Shown: positions 34,201 through 47,097 of the stretch, piece by piece | How the letters are laid out: the number at the start of each line of letters is the position of its first letter | Position numbering within the stretch: position 1 is the first letter of the stretch | Source of the DNA: Entonaema liquescens | Taxonomy: Eukaryota > Ascomycota > Sordariomycetes > Xylariales > Xylariaceae | Assembly: GCA_902805475.1 (NCBI GenBank) | Contig: CADCSX010000001.1 | Coordinates: forward strand, 2,604,001-2,668,000 | Direction: 5' to 3' | DNA length: 64,000 nt | The notes under the pieces: model-generated | The model's input: the letters and a program-made list of their open reading frames with translations, nothing else | Databases searched by the model: none | Told to the model about the DNA's origin: nothing | Made by a program: the position numbers and the translations under genes

Positions 34201-37036
34201 TTAATCCAGACCTATCCATTCAGCCTCAGACTCGCTCTCAAACTGCACATGGTCCTCGATGGATGTTTCCCCCGATGTTAGCATCTTCATAGGCGTATCT
34301 CCCCCATCCTTGATTAAGCTCTGGCCGTTGGTATCTGACTTCTTGGTGGTAGCCTGTCCAAGCAGATAGTCGACCGTGTATATGTTCTCATCTGCTAGTC
34401 GTTTGATCTCGTTCCGCATCCTTGTAATCGCTCTCGAAACGACCCGTAGTTCAACATCTACCTTACTTCGATTCGCCGTAAGCCAGGATCCGTGCTTATC
34501 TACCAAAGCCTTGATCCATAGTAGACAGAACTCGATGTGGGGGGATTCTTCGGTCTGAGCTGCAACGAACCGTAATAGTCTTGCGACATATACAGTAGGG
34601 AATTGTTCCACCACCAATGGTATGTCCGTGTACGGCACGGATTGAAATACCCTTTTAATTAAACCCGCTTCGTTGAGACGGAATGCCATGACCAGGGCCT
34701 TAAGGTAATCCCTCTCGTTTTCAAGAACAGCAAGGGTTGATGCTGGCGTTATTTCCATATTGAGGTCAAATGGATCGAACTGGAGCTCGTTGTCTACGCT
34801 GTATATGAGAAGGCCCTCCGTAGATGCAGCACAAAACGAAGTGCCGGCAGGCGAGAATCCCACGCTTGTCACTCTCACTTCAGGTAGCTTTTTTCGAGCG
34901 GACGGGTCCCCACCTCGTTTCGAACCGGGTAACAATTTATCTTTTCGGGCCTCGCGGTCCGAAAGGTCTGCCTCGTCATCGAGCAATCCCTCGGGCCCCG
35001 CTTCAGTAAGCAACTTGCTATTCAAGAACTCTTGTGTTCCCGACAACGAAAGGTTGACGCTGACGGTAAACTTTTTCAACAGTACCATAGTGCTCACTGA
35101 ATAGAGACAGATGTATTTACTGCTTCCAGCTGCTAGAAGGCAACTTCCATCCGTGCTGTATCGTATAGTATTAAAACTCTTCGTACCGGCAACGTTAGCA
35201 GCAGTTCTGCGGTCAGTGACTTTCCGACCTCCTGAAACATCTCGCCGGCCATCGAGACCGGATACTTGCTCCGCATCGGAAACCGACCAGAATGATAATT
35301 GGCCATCCAAAGTAGAGATTGCAAGCTGTGCGGAATCTGGCCGGACCGCAATATCAAGAACATCTGCTTGTAATTGTAGAGGCTCGCTGGTCTGTGTGCG
35401 ACTAAATATTGACCACATCCTGGCTGTCCGATCCCAACTTCCACTGAACAGAATACTGCCATTCGGCGAAAATGCCAGTGAGCAGACAGGGCCTTCGTGG
35501 CCGGACAACTGGTCAAGCAATTGGCCAGTCTGTACAGACCAGATATGAACATCGAACGAGTCTAGAGACCCTGCAGCGACCACTTCACCACTCGGGTCGA
35601 CTGCCATACAGGAAAAGGATAGTCGGCTAGGCGCTGTGAACGTTCGAAAGTTTCGGTATCTGATAAGATCCCAAGCCCGTATAGAACCGTCTAAACTCGA
35701 AGTGAATAATACATTGCCTTTCTTTGCAAACTCGCACGCGGTCACGCCACTTGTATGCTCAGTGAAGGTTACTATACAGAATCCAGAATCGACATCCCAG
35801 ACCTTGATTTTACCATCGTCGGCAGTAGTGATAATACGCTTTCCATCGGGAGAATAGACCAGGGAGTTCATGGAGTCAAAATGGCCTTGTTGTTTTAGAA
35901 TGTAAGACTCAGACTGCCATTCCCAAACAAGGAGCTGGCCTAGCTTAGAAGCCCCAAAGGCCAGCCATTCTCCGCTCTTATTTATCGTGACGAAGTCAAT
36001 TTCGTTCTGGGATATGCTTAGGGTATGAATCGTGTTGAAGTCTGGCATTTCGTATAGTCCAAATATCCCATTGGAAAACCCAGCAACTAAGAGGTTAGAT
36101 TCGGGATGGAAAGCGGCACATCTGACATGAGCATTGTTTTGCATGAAGTAGTGCCTCTGGACAATCCTCCAGCGCATACCGTCATTGTCTGCGTCTTCCA
36201 TATCTTCATCCTCATCTACCGGTGGCGCATTGGGATGCCTTGTATATTTCCAATCAAATACGGCGCCATCTTTACTGACAGTATATATCGTTTCTTGGTC
36301 TTTTGAGAACCAAGCTCCAATCACGGCTTGTTTGTGGCCAGACAAGACTGTGGGGGTAAAGCCTTCTTCTGCATCCAAGCTCCATATTCGGGCCGTTAGA
36401 TCTTTAGAGGCAGTTAAAAAGAAGCGCGAATCGGTCGACCACTCAATATAACGGACATCATCGAAGTGGCCCATATGGGTGTGGTGCCGAACGAAAGGCG
36501 CAAACTCCAACTCCCCATCCGTATTCGAGTCGGGGGTTGATGGGACTTGCCATACTTCGGTCTTTCGACCTAGTCCAACAGCGAAGTGGCGCCCCGAAGG
36601 CGAGAATGCGAGAGCAGTAACGGGCGATCGGAAAGAAAAATAGTATATAGAGATTCTTCGCGGGACGTTGGTTAGAATTGCATGGCCGTCTTCGTCAACG
36701 GAGAGTAGAAGGTTGCCCCGCGGCGTTAAGCCGATCCTCGATATGTTTTTTCTATGCGCAAAAGGAAGGGTATATGACTTGTTGCTATTGGCATAGAGTA
36801 GTTAGCAATCTCATAATTCCGAATTGAGCAGAGAAAAGCAATACATACTCTACTAAGTTGAAAACCGTAACTCGGTTTCCTACGGGTGAGAACAAACATG
36901 TTCCATCAGGACTGTATAACAGGTTACCCTGACAGTACACTGTTCCAAGGAGATTGGAAAACTGTTATGATGATTAGGATATGTTTCAAAACCATTAAAA
37001 CTATAGAAGAGTGCTTACTTTAAAATCGGTCTTCAT
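34201..37036 (-). CDS. PWP2: Pwp2, WD40 component of the UtpB/90S pre-ribosome
   Basis: The periodic tryptophan protein 2, a UtpB subunit of the nucleolar SSU processome needed for U3-dependent 18S rRNA processing. Three exons (37036-37019, 36961-36849, 36784-34201) join in phase to about 904 residues, the normal family length. The first exon has only six codons (MKTDFK), followed by the conserved FSNLLGTVYCQGNLLYSPDG. Two tandem WD40 propellers fill most of the protein (GH...WD/WS repeats such as GHFDSMNSLVYSPDGKRI and SGHEGPVCSLAFSPNGS). The Utp12-type helical C-terminus (ALVMAFRLNEAGLIKRVFQ, ARLLRFVAAQ) follows, then an acidic tail. Divergent from CDC12. Frame is intact. Expression is expected to follow other ribosome-biogenesis genes, but no motif was verified. 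Confidence 0.96.
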
Positions 37037-37684
37037 TGTCACGGCATAGTTAATATGTAGACGGCCTTGTTAGAGAATTGCCTTATATCGATGAATGATT
37101 GTATGCGCCTAAGTTGGACCTATCCCAGAACTTTTTTCCCTTATCAGTGATAAGATAATATTTTTTATCCAGACAGCCAGACAAGCCTAGAGCTTCAGGT
37201 TAGCAGTTGTAGTTCAAGGAAGTTTCCCAACCAATTAACGGCGTAGGTTCCTTCCTCGGATTGACGTTGCTACATAGTACTACCTCCACTAATTTCTAAC
37301 CCAATTAGGCTAGAACTTGTTGTAATTGGTAGTGGCAGGCGGTCAAGGCTTTACAACGCTCGAACCACAGGTGCGAAATGGGGAAAGGGGCCACTGACAC
37401 TCAATTTAATCCCTGTTCCCTTTCGGTTGCCCTGCACTTGAGGTTTTGTGGTAAGGAAATTTGCTTGACCAGCAACGCTTTCCCCTGAAGTAGCCCGAAA
37501 CCCTTTTGTCTGTCAACATCACACGTCGGTTTCGTATCCAGAGAGTTCTCCAGAGAGAAACATCCTCCGACAATCAATATACAACGACAATTAGGCTTGG
37601 ACGCTTTCTTGGCCTTATACCTTTATTCAATCACAATCAAAGTCTCTTCTTGTTCTTGTCTAACAGCTACCCAATACCCTCACA
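37037..37684. promoter_or_regulatory. Divergent PWP2/CDC12 intergenic region
   Basis: This 648-bp gap contains both promoters and the CDC12 5' leader. No specific site can be assigned with confidence. Confidence 0.45.
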
Positions 37685-39031
37685 ATGCCTCCAGCCACCG
37701 CCGCCGAAAGCGCGTCGCCAATTGGCATTGCCAATCTTCCCAACCAGCGACACAAGATCGTTGCGAAGAGAGGTGCAGCTTTCACTATTATGGTACGGTG
37801 CCTTACAAGCCTCTTAAGTTGTCGTAACCCGTATCACTAACAGCTATCTTAGGTTGCTGGTGAATCTGGTTTGGGCAAGACCACCTTCATCAATACCCTC
37901 TTCTCTACGACCATCAAGAACTATGCCGACCACAAGCGACGACATCAAAAGCAGGTTGACAAGACCGTCGAGATCGAGATTACCAAGGCCGAACTGGAGG
38001 AGAAGTTCTTCAAGGGTAATAGCTCTATCTCAAAGCTCAATTAGCTAACTACTACTACTACTACTACCATTTACTAACTATTGTATGTGCAGTCCGCCTA
38101 ACTGTCATCGACACACCTGGCTTCGGCGACTATGTGAACAACCGGGATTCATGGATGCCCATCATTGAATTCCTCGACGACCAGCACGAGTCTTACATGC
38201 TCCAGGAGCAACAACCCCGCCGCCAGGACAAGATCGACCTCCGTGTCCACGCTTGCCTGTACTTCATCAGACCCACTGGCCACACCTTAAAGCCTCTGGA
38301 TATCGAGGTCATGAAGAGGCTCTGCTCAAGAGTTAACTTGATCCCCGTTATTGCCAAGGCTGATACTCTGAGCCCTGTTGACCTTGCTAAGTTTAAGGCT
38401 AAGGTAGGCCTAATCACTGATAGATTAATTATTCAATTGACTAACATGTAACTAGATCCGTGCTGTCATCGAGGCCCAGAGCATCAAGATCTACCAGCCA
38501 CCGATCGAGGAGGACGATGAGGCCGCTGCCCAGCACGCACGCAGCCTCATGGCTGCCATGCCTTTCGCTGTTATCGGCTCGGAGAAGGATGTCAAGACGG
38601 GCGATGGCCGTATTGTGAAGGGTCGTCAATACTCATGGGGTGTTGCCGAAGTCGAAAATGAGGACCACTGCGATTTCAAGAAGCTACGTTCGATTCTAAT
38701 CCGCACGCACATGCTTGACCTCATCCACACGACCGAGGAGTTGCACTACGAAGCATACCGCGCCCAACAGATGGAGACCCGGAAGTTTGGCGAGGCCCGC
38801 CCCCGCAAGCTGGACAACCCCAAGTACAAGGAGGAAGAAGAGGCCCTTCGCAAGCGCTTTACCGAGCAGGTCAAGGTTGAGGAGCAGCGATTCCGACAAT
38901 GGGAGCAGAAGCTTATCGCCGAGCGTGACCGCCTTAACAAGGATCTCGAGCAGACCCATGCTCAGATCAAGCAGCTCGAGAATGAACTCGAGCAAATGCA
39001 AGGCAGCCTTGCTCGCAGCGGCCGCCGCTAA
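37685..39031 (+). CDS. CDC12: Septin of the Cdc12 class (AspC type)
   Basis: A filament-forming GTP-binding septin of about 385 residues used in septation and hyphal morphogenesis. Four exons (37685-37792, 37853-38015, 38093-38403, 38456-39031) join in phase. The GTPase domain has the P-loop GESGLGKT at residues 39-46, switch II DTPGFGD, and the AKAD base-recognition motif. The septin unique element is seen around HCDFKKLRSILIRTHMLDL. The C-terminal coiled coil (about residues 310-378) is rich in Glu, Gln and Lys. Assignment to the Cdc12 class rests on IGIANLPNQRHKIV, FLDDQHESYMLQEQQPRR and the NPKYKEEEEALRKRFTEQVK stretch. The ATG sits 22 bases after an in-frame stop-rich leader. Frame is intact. 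Confidence 0.95.
38048..38065 (+). repeat. (ACT)6 microsatellite in septin intron 2
   Basis: Six perfect units inside the 77-nt intron 38016-38092, ahead of the branch region. Confidence 0.9.
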
Positions 39032-39626
39032 AGAGTTTTGCTCTATATACCCCCGAATTCGCCAACGAAACGATTTGATTCCGCTAGCGCTAGTTTAATG
39101 CTTCCGTCCAGTACGGAGTATGGAGTTGTTGAGAACGTCGTATCCCAGCAGCATCTCTGATTCTACGAGGATGATGTGTCGTTGATGGATGATATGCTTA
39201 CAAGCTAATTTACATGTGTCGAGAGGTGAATTGTCAAAGGTCCTAACGGTGGTGCTGTATGTTGTGCTGTCTGCTGATGGCAGGGAAAGGAGGGTTACGG
39301 ACCGGCAAGCGTGTTTGTGGCTTACCTGCGATATCAAAATATTCTCCCTTTTGGAGGTCGATTTGTGACTTCCGTTTCTCTCCCAGATCAGTTAGGTTTA
39401 TTTTACGATGTAATCGCAAATTTCTATGATACCAGTAAAGCAAAACCATGGTTCTTTTTCTTATTGAATTCCTTGTAAACTCCATTTGCTCACTCTTAAA
39501 CCTGGTCGATTAGACCCTATGGCGTTTTTAACGCTACATATGAGCTCATCGGCTTTAATCGATATAATTACATCCCATCCCCATACCGTAATTCCACAAC
39601 GAAAGCATTTTGACAACTTCCCACTA
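39032..39626. other. Convergent intergenic region between CDC12 and kinase gene
   Basis: About 600 bp holding two 3' UTRs. No other feature seen. Confidence 0.5.
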
Positions 39627-41162
39627 CTAAACAGCGTCCATCGCTGCTCTCGTGGCTAGCTGTTCGTTTTTATTCCCCAACTTGGAGATTTGCAGGAACG
39701 CATCTACACCATACCCTTCTAAACTATGTAACTCTAAGCTTCCAGCCCAATACTCGGCGTAAACTCGACTCAATGGAAGACCCATGCCGAGGCGGAGATT
39801 GGGCGGCCGAGTAGACAGTGAGGAGAGTGAGCTATCGTGACCTGACCTCTGGCTCTGTAATCCCGTCAGTTTACCGTCGTTGACCCTGAGCTCCTGCAGC
39901 GTAGCCGCCATAAGTGGTACTTGTCCGAGGTTCTCGAGGCGCTGATTTTTCAGGGGTCCTTTGCCGAAGGACCACAGATATGGGAGTATATCCCGCGGGA
40001 TGCCACCGCCTTGATCCGAAATGCGAATAATGACGTGCTGCGGTGCTTCACATAGAGTGACCTCGATGGGTGGCGGGGTTGAGGCTGGGTTTTTGCTCTG
40101 CTGATGCTTCTCGATGACGGCTTGGACCGAGTTCCGAAGGAGCTCACCTATGATATACTCTAGGTGACTTAGGATATACGGGAATGAGGAATCCATATGC
40201 CCGTTGATTCTGATCTCAGGGATCTTGGTGTCTGGCCCGTTGGCGGACCGAGCGAGGTCTTGCACAGCTTTTGCGCAATGCTCGATCACGTCCTTGGCTA
40301 TGCACTTAATGAATACCTCGCCTATGAACTCAGACTCGGAGAGCTTAGCTCCGGGTGAGAACCAGTGCGAATTGAAGGTCTCGGTTAGAGCGAGATGTTG
40401 CTCTGCGATGACTCTACGTGATATCCTCTATATTGAGATAATATTAACTTTGGTCTCTTATAAGCCAGCTTTGAGAATATACTTACTGATCGTAATATAG
40501 TATTCATGAAGTGATCTAGCTCAGCAGCAGGCATTAAACCACTACACTCAAGTATACCCATAGCCAACTTAGGGATTACGGTTAAGTGGGCGCGCAGCAT
40601 CTTGGCTATTTCTTTACAAAGATGCTCATTGTCCTCGAGTGTCTTGACCTCTCTGATGCGCCGGAAGGTATCAAACGCAGTATAGTAAAGCTCATACACA
40701 TCGCTGATATGAGGATTCGTAACCACCACATAAGGCAAGCGTTGCATGTCACGGATCCGGTGGGCTATTCTCGTAGGGAGTTCGGTGCGAACATAGTTCG
40801 CGGAGCTGATCAGTCGCGCCTCGGTCAGCGACCGACCGAACACCATCAACTGTCGCAAGCTAATGGGACGAGCTTCTTTTACGACCCATCTACATACATA
40901 TAGGCGGGCTACTGTTAGTCACAGGGCAGATACGACGGGTAGACGCAGAACTGGAGCACCCATACTCATCTAGAACCTGCACCGGCCTCCATTTTGCCGT
41001 GTGCGACCACCGCTTGCTTGTTCTACTGGAATTGTTACGGTCGGTTATCAATTTCGAGGTAAGTAACGGCGAAACGGGGATTCGAGCCGTGATAATCGAA
41101 GCTCTCGGGCGGGAGGTCAACCGCAAGGTTTTGGTGGCATCTTGCACCGCGAATGGTAACAT
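39627..41162 (-). CDS. Mitochondrial pyruvate/branched-chain dehydrogenase kinase (PDK/BCKDK family)
   Basis: A mitochondrial protein kinase that phosphorylates the E1 alpha subunit of pyruvate dehydrogenase (or the branched-chain complex) to switch it off. Three exons (41162-40966, 40889-40487, 40427-39627) join in phase to about 466 residues. The N-terminus is basic and rich in Ser, Thr and Arg, as expected for import. The four-helix regulatory domain holds RPISLRQLMVFGRSLTEARL and RIAHRIRDMQRLPY. The GHKL ATP-binding domain has the N box (GELLRNSVQAV), G1 box DQGGGIPRD, and GMGLPLSRVYAEYWAGSLEL. LRSRISRRVIAEQHLALTE across the last splice junction is a family hallmark. I cannot decide between the two fungal paralogues (Pkp1/Pkp2), so no symbol is given. 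Frame intact. Confidence 0.93.
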
Positions 41163-42884
41163 GCCGATGATTCCATACCAGAGTGAACAATATAACAATT
41201 AGAAAGGATACACAAAAAAAGCAAGCAAGCAAGACAAGGAGAAAGGGGTATTTCCTCGTTTTATTTGGAGATGGCGAGTTTGCGTTTTTGGAGTTTGAGC
41301 TGGGAAACCTCGCCCTCACATGTTACTGGACTTTAGGGGACCAAATTACAGAGAGCACATGTTCCGGTTTCGCTAGAATGGGTGTGGTTACATGTATGTA
41401 AGGAGGAAGGGGTAGTACCTGCTGTGACGGTGACGAGGTAGTGACCTATGACTTTAGAAGGTCCCAAGTTCAAGTGCAAAGAACCTGCTTAGTGTACCGC
41501 TTGCAGCGTGGATGATACCCCACATTTCTCCAATCGGCATGGCAAGTCCAATGCCGCTATGTATACCGAAGAGACACCTACATAATAAGTTACTCTCTTT
41601 CATTAATAAGGCATTTTTATTCAATGTTTATATTTCATATAGTTAACCACGCAGTTATGATAATGCGTTATAAGTACTAGAAATGTTTGACTAAAGGGAA
41701 AATTCCATGTTTTACTTCATGAATAGAGTCATCAACGTACTTTCGTAAAAATCACTAAATGAATGAGCAGCTTGCATTGAGTACGTATGTCTCATGTAAG
41801 TACGTGTATGTAAGTATATATATGTAAGACGTTAGATACAACTTGAGCAACTGTTTTGTATATCGATGCATAAGTATATATATTCACTCGAACACTTCTA
41901 TTAACATCAATATTAAACTCTGCCTCGTAACGAAGATCATTGCCTGTAAGTAGGTATTAAATGAAATGGATCGTCTATTCTTTGATTGTCTCACTAGTAG
42001 CCCTATCCTCCAGATGAAGAAATTCTACTTGCTGCTTCGGCCATGTGGAGGCTTGGTCGTAGTAACGTCATTGCCAATTGAGAGCATTTTGGCGGGGCTA
42101 CTAGGTACAATAAGCAAATCGATTTAGTCAGCGACTTTTTGTAGAAGTCTGCAGTAGAAGTTTATTGAAGTTTATTGTACATTCACATTCTGGAAGATAG
42201 TAAAGGTTCCACTTAGAAATACGATCAGTTACAATGTACAGGTTACCTTCCTAGAACATTCACCCACGTCGTAAGGTTTGAACGTTTTAATGCTGGGTAG
42301 GTCCTTGCTCCCTGCCATGAAAGAAAAAAAAAAAAAAAGTATCTTAAGTACCAGGGCAGTAACTAATCCGGTCAATTTCCCCGCTGCGTCTTTCTGCTCC
42401 GCGCTCTAGGCTACCTTATCCTAAAATACGCATCGCTACCTGTACACGTATGGGCCCGAGGTGTCACAGCCCACTTTCTACTCCCACCTACTGCACCTAG
42501 CGCTTGTTGGCCTGGGTAGTCGATGAAGCAATTCTGTACTAGAGCTTCACCTCCGTTTTCTTTCCTTCAGACATTTCGCTTTCCTTCAAATCTACCCTTT
42601 ACCAATTTACGCCCAGTCGCGTAACTTCAACAACCTCCAGTTTTAGCTCCTTCCGACTGCTATTACTGCAGTCGCTAGCAGTGAGCTGCGCTGTCTCTCC
42701 TTCTATTATTCTTTTCCACGCCACTCGTCGTAGCCCCGCTGTGTGTGCAGCTGGGACCTCGACTATATTTTTTTTATCCCACGGGTTTGGGGAGGACCAT
42801 TCGACATTAAACTTGGAAATCGGCAGCAGAGACCATTTACACTTATACCTACCTAAGTATTGAATAGACAGACAATAGGCAACC
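41163..42884. other. Divergent intergenic region, 1.7 kb
   Basis: It separates the kinase gene and UBP15. No gene is supported. An A13 run lies near 42329, and a TACCTACCTA motif lies at 42846-42855, 30 bases upstream of the UBP15 start. Confidence 0.5.
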
Positions 42885-45800
42885 ATGGTAAGTTCATGCC
42901 TCTTGTGTATCTAGCACTATTAAACTACTGAACCACCTCCACCACTTTCACTACTCGGCTTTACCAAAGGAACGCCACGCGATAATCTCTTTATTGAACA
43001 ATCTTTCCCTATTCGTGCGCGCCTTTCCTTACCTACACCTCCACAAGCCTACACCAGGCCAACCCTCTAATTCCAATCAAATACCTGATGACATAAACTC
43101 CGACCCAATCTCCTTCCAATCACAAATCTGGACATCCAGAGCCAGCTAACGATATCCTTTACCTATCAGAGCTACGATTCCGAAATCCACTCGCCGAACG
43201 AGATGGTGGTTGACACCCAGGACGAGATGGTCGTCCAACCGACCCTAAACGAGAAAGACCAGGTTACAGAGATCAACCCAGAGCAGCTGGATAACGATGC
43301 TGAGAACCTCGAGAGCCCTATCTTGGCTACCGACTGTGCGTACAAGGCCCTAGATAGCATAAATTGGATACAGCTTCCATAGCAGAGATTCCCACTAACT
43401 TTTCCATTCTAGTTGAGGCCATGAAAGAGGTAGTGCTACCACCTCTCCTAGACGAGCCTAAGATTTTAGAGGATGTCGTCAATACCTGGACCGTGCAAAA
43501 TTGGAGGGCGCTCTCAAAGAAGGAGCATGGCCCCATATTTCAAGCTGGCGGATACCCATGGCAAGCACCTATCCGATACTCTTATCCGTAGAGTTAGCTT
43601 GCTGACTTGGCTGAGCAGGCGAATTCTACTTTTTCCTTTTGGAAACAATGTCGACCAATCCTCGATATATCTTGAACACGGCTTCCAAGATGCCAGTAGT
43701 ATACCCGACGATTGGAGCTGCTGTGTGCAGTTCGGGCTGGTCATGTGGAATGTCAATGACCCATCTCTCTTCTACCATCATACCGCCCACCATCGCTTTA
43801 CGAAAGAGGAGAGCGATTGGGGTTTCACGCGGTTTCTCGAGCTAAGAAAAATGTTCCAGCAACCATGGGACAACTCGGGCCATCCGCTAGTCGAGAACGA
43901 CTCTGTCAATATCACCGCCTACGTCAGAGTAGTTGAAGATGAGACCGGTGTGTTATGGCACAATTTCAATAACTACGATTCTAAGAAAGAAACCGGTTAT
44001 GTTGGTTTGAAGAACCAGGGTGCTACATGCTACCTTAATTCGCTACTACAGTCGTTATTTTTCACAAATGCTTTTCGAAAGGTTAGATAACACAGTTTCT
44101 ATAGAGGGACCTCTCGGACTATGCGAGAGGATTACTAACATATTATAGGCCGTCTACGAAATCCCGACTGCGGAAGATGAGAGTATAACTAATAGCGCCT
44201 ACACCCTCCAGAGGCTATTTTATCAGCTCCAGATTTCAAATCAGGCCGTAGGTACCAATGAGCTAACGAAATCTTTTGGCTGGGACACGCGACATATCTT
44301 TGAGCAGCAAGACGTGCAAGAGCTATCCCGTAAGCTAATTGAGCGTATGGAGGAGAGGATGAAGGGTACTGCAGCCGAAGATGCTCTTCCACGAATGCTC
44401 AGCGGAAAGGTCAAGACATACGTCTCTTGTATCGATGTTGAGTATGAGTCGAGTCGAATTGAAGATTTCTGGGATATCCAACTCAACGTCCGAGGAATAC
44501 CAAATCTTGAAGAGAGTTTCAAGGACTATATCCAGCAAGAGACTCTTGATGGCGACAACAAGTACTGGGCGGGTGATGAATTCAAGTATCAGGATGCTCG
44601 AAAGGGTGTGATTTTTAAGAGCTTCCCCGAAGTATTGCATCTACATTTAAAGCGGTTCGAGTACGACATCCAGCGCGATACGATGATGAAGATTAATGAC
44701 CGTTTCGAATTCCCCGAGGTTCTTGATCTAACACCTTATCTTGACCAGGATGCGGACAAGTCTGAGCCGTGGATATATAAGCTGCATGGTGTCTTGGTGC
44801 ATAGTGGAGATTTGAATGCGGGCCATTACTATGCTTATCTCAAACCCAACAAAGACGGTTGGTTCTACAAGTTTGACGATGATAAAGTCACGAAAGCAAC
44901 TATCCGAGAGACACTGGAGGAGAATTTCGGGGGTGAATACCCGGCCTCACTTTTACAGTCTCGCACAGGCCTCCAGAAGAAGTCTCCCATCATGCGCCAG
45001 ATGAGTGCATACATGTTGGTGTATATCCGAGAGTCCCGCTTGGATCAAGTCTTAACGCCAGTTAAGAAAGAAGATTGCCCGCCGCATCTCCGTAAGTTCC
45101 ACGAAGTAACTTGAATTAAGGGTTAAACTAATTTATCGTAATTAGAAAAACGTCTAGACGAAGAAGCGGCCGCACGCGAGGCCAAGAGAAGAGAACGTGA
45201 AGAACAGCATCTTTATCTCCCTGTTAAGGTCATCACGGAAGAGACGTTCAAGCGTCACGGTTCCACTGACCTGACAAATTTTGAGGCCAACCCAGCTGAA
45301 GATCCAGCAGCACCTAAATTCTACCGTACGAAAAAGCAAACTACCATCGAGGAGCTTGTCGCACTCATTGCCCATGACACCAACCAAGATCCCAAGAGAA
45401 TTCGCTTGTGGATCATGGTAAATCGTCAAAACAAGACCACTAGACCTGATCAGCCGATTATGGACACGAGACCGACGATAGAAGAAACTTATCAACGAAT
45501 GGCCGCAACAACTAGAGACTATGCGTTGAGAGTGTGGGCAGAAGTTGCAGAAGAGGTTGATGCTGAAGGACAGGCTATTTGGCCTACCTACCAAAGTAAC
45601 GCTAATGGCGTCATCGTAAAGAACGACCTAATTCTTCTCTTCTTGAAGCACTTCGATGCTGAGAGGCAAACTCTTGAAGGAGTGGGACATATCTATGTGA
45701 GCAAGGAGAAGAAGGTTGAGGATCTAGTGCCCATGATCTCCAAAAGGATGGGCTGGGGTGACAAGTTACCTTCTGGAGAGCAATTAGCTATGTGGGAGGA

Positions 45801-47097
45801 GATCAAGCCGGCAATGATTGAGAGTCTTAAGGCGAAAATAACCTTGAAAGCTGCTGAGCTCCAGGATGGTGACATTATATGTTTTCAGAGGATCGCTGAG
45901 CGAAAATCGGGCGAGCTTCTCGGCAAGATCCCTCGTCTTGGAGACAAGAATACGGAGGAGACGCCCAAACGATGGGACCGATATGATGACGCTAAGGGAT
46001 TCTACGACTTCCTCTGCAACAAGCGGGAGGTTCGATTTGATCCCCACCCTCGCTGCGAGAAGGCCGATTACCAGAGTTTTATCCTTACGTTAAGTACGAA
46101 AATTACATACGACCAACTTTCAGAGAGAGTAGGCGAGGAGCTAGGCGTAGATCCTACTCATATCCGCTTCTTCACAGCTAACGCTTCCACGGGAAGCCCT
46201 AAGGCGGCGGTTAGAAGGGCTGTCAGTCAAAACCTCGGCACCATCCTGAATCCAAATAACTACACCCAACAAACCCTGCAGACCAAACCAAATTCGCTTT
46301 TCTTCGAAGTTCTGGATATGAGCCTTGCCGAGCTAGATACGAAGAAAAATGTCAAGGTGACCTGGTTGAGCGAAGGCATGACAAAGGCGGTGAGTTTTTC
46401 TAAGACACGGATATGGAATATATATCTAATAAGAAATTTTGTAGGAAACCTTCGATGTCTTGGTCAACAAGCAAGGACATGTTGAAGATCTCATCCAGGC
46501 GTTTGTGAAGAAGGCGCAGATCAAAGATGAGCGCGAGGGCGGTCGAATTAGGGTCTACGAGATTCACCATCACAAATTTCACCGGGAACTCGTGCCTAAC
46601 TATCCAGTTCTCAGTATTAATGATTACACCGACGTGATAGCAGAACGGATTCCGGAAGAGGAGTTGGACGCCGATGAAAGGGATTTTATTAAAGTCATCC
46701 ATTTCCAGAATGATGCCAGCCGGGTCCATGGAATCCCGTTCAAGTTCCTCCTTAAAGAAGTAAGTACACACAACCTACGCTAGAAACAGAGACGGAACTA
46801 ATATAGCTCAGGGTGAACCCTTCTCCGAGACAAAGAAGCGACTGGAGAACCGAACAGGCATTAAAGGCAAGGCGTTTGAGAAGATCAAATTCGCAATAGT
46901 GCGACGATTCCAAAAACCGGCCTATATCAATGACGGTAAGAGATTACACCATGGTATCTACGAAATGCAGCTAACATAATGCAGAGGATGTGTTGTTTGA
47001 TGAGGGCGGTACCATAGAAGATGACGTTGTACTTGGGCTAGACCACCTGGACCGTACAAGAACAACGCGGAATGGGGGAGAGATGTTCCTCAAGTAG
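42885..47097 (+). CDS. UBP15: Ubiquitin carboxyl-terminal hydrolase, USP7/Ubp15 type
   Basis: A cysteine deubiquitinase of about 1172 residues. Nine exons: 42885-42887, 43170-43335, 43413-43560, 43619-44081, 44149-45091, 45146-46389, 46445-46759, 46812-46935 and 46985-47097, all in phase. The first coding exon is the ATG alone, followed by a 282-nt intron. A TRAF-like MATH domain lies at about residues 70-200 (TVQNWRALSKKEHGPIF, YLEHGF). The USP catalytic core has its Cys box GLKNQGATCYLNSLLQSLF (Cys about 243) and the His box GHYYAYLK (His about 486). The C-terminal half carries the tandem ubiquitin-like ICP0-binding regions. The intron at 43561-43618 uses a GC donor (GCAAGC) with a TGCTGAC branch; this is needed to read the conserved LLFPFGNNVDQSSIYLEHG stretch. 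Acts in nucleus, cytosol and peroxisome-linked processes in yeasts. Frame intact. Confidence 0.95.
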
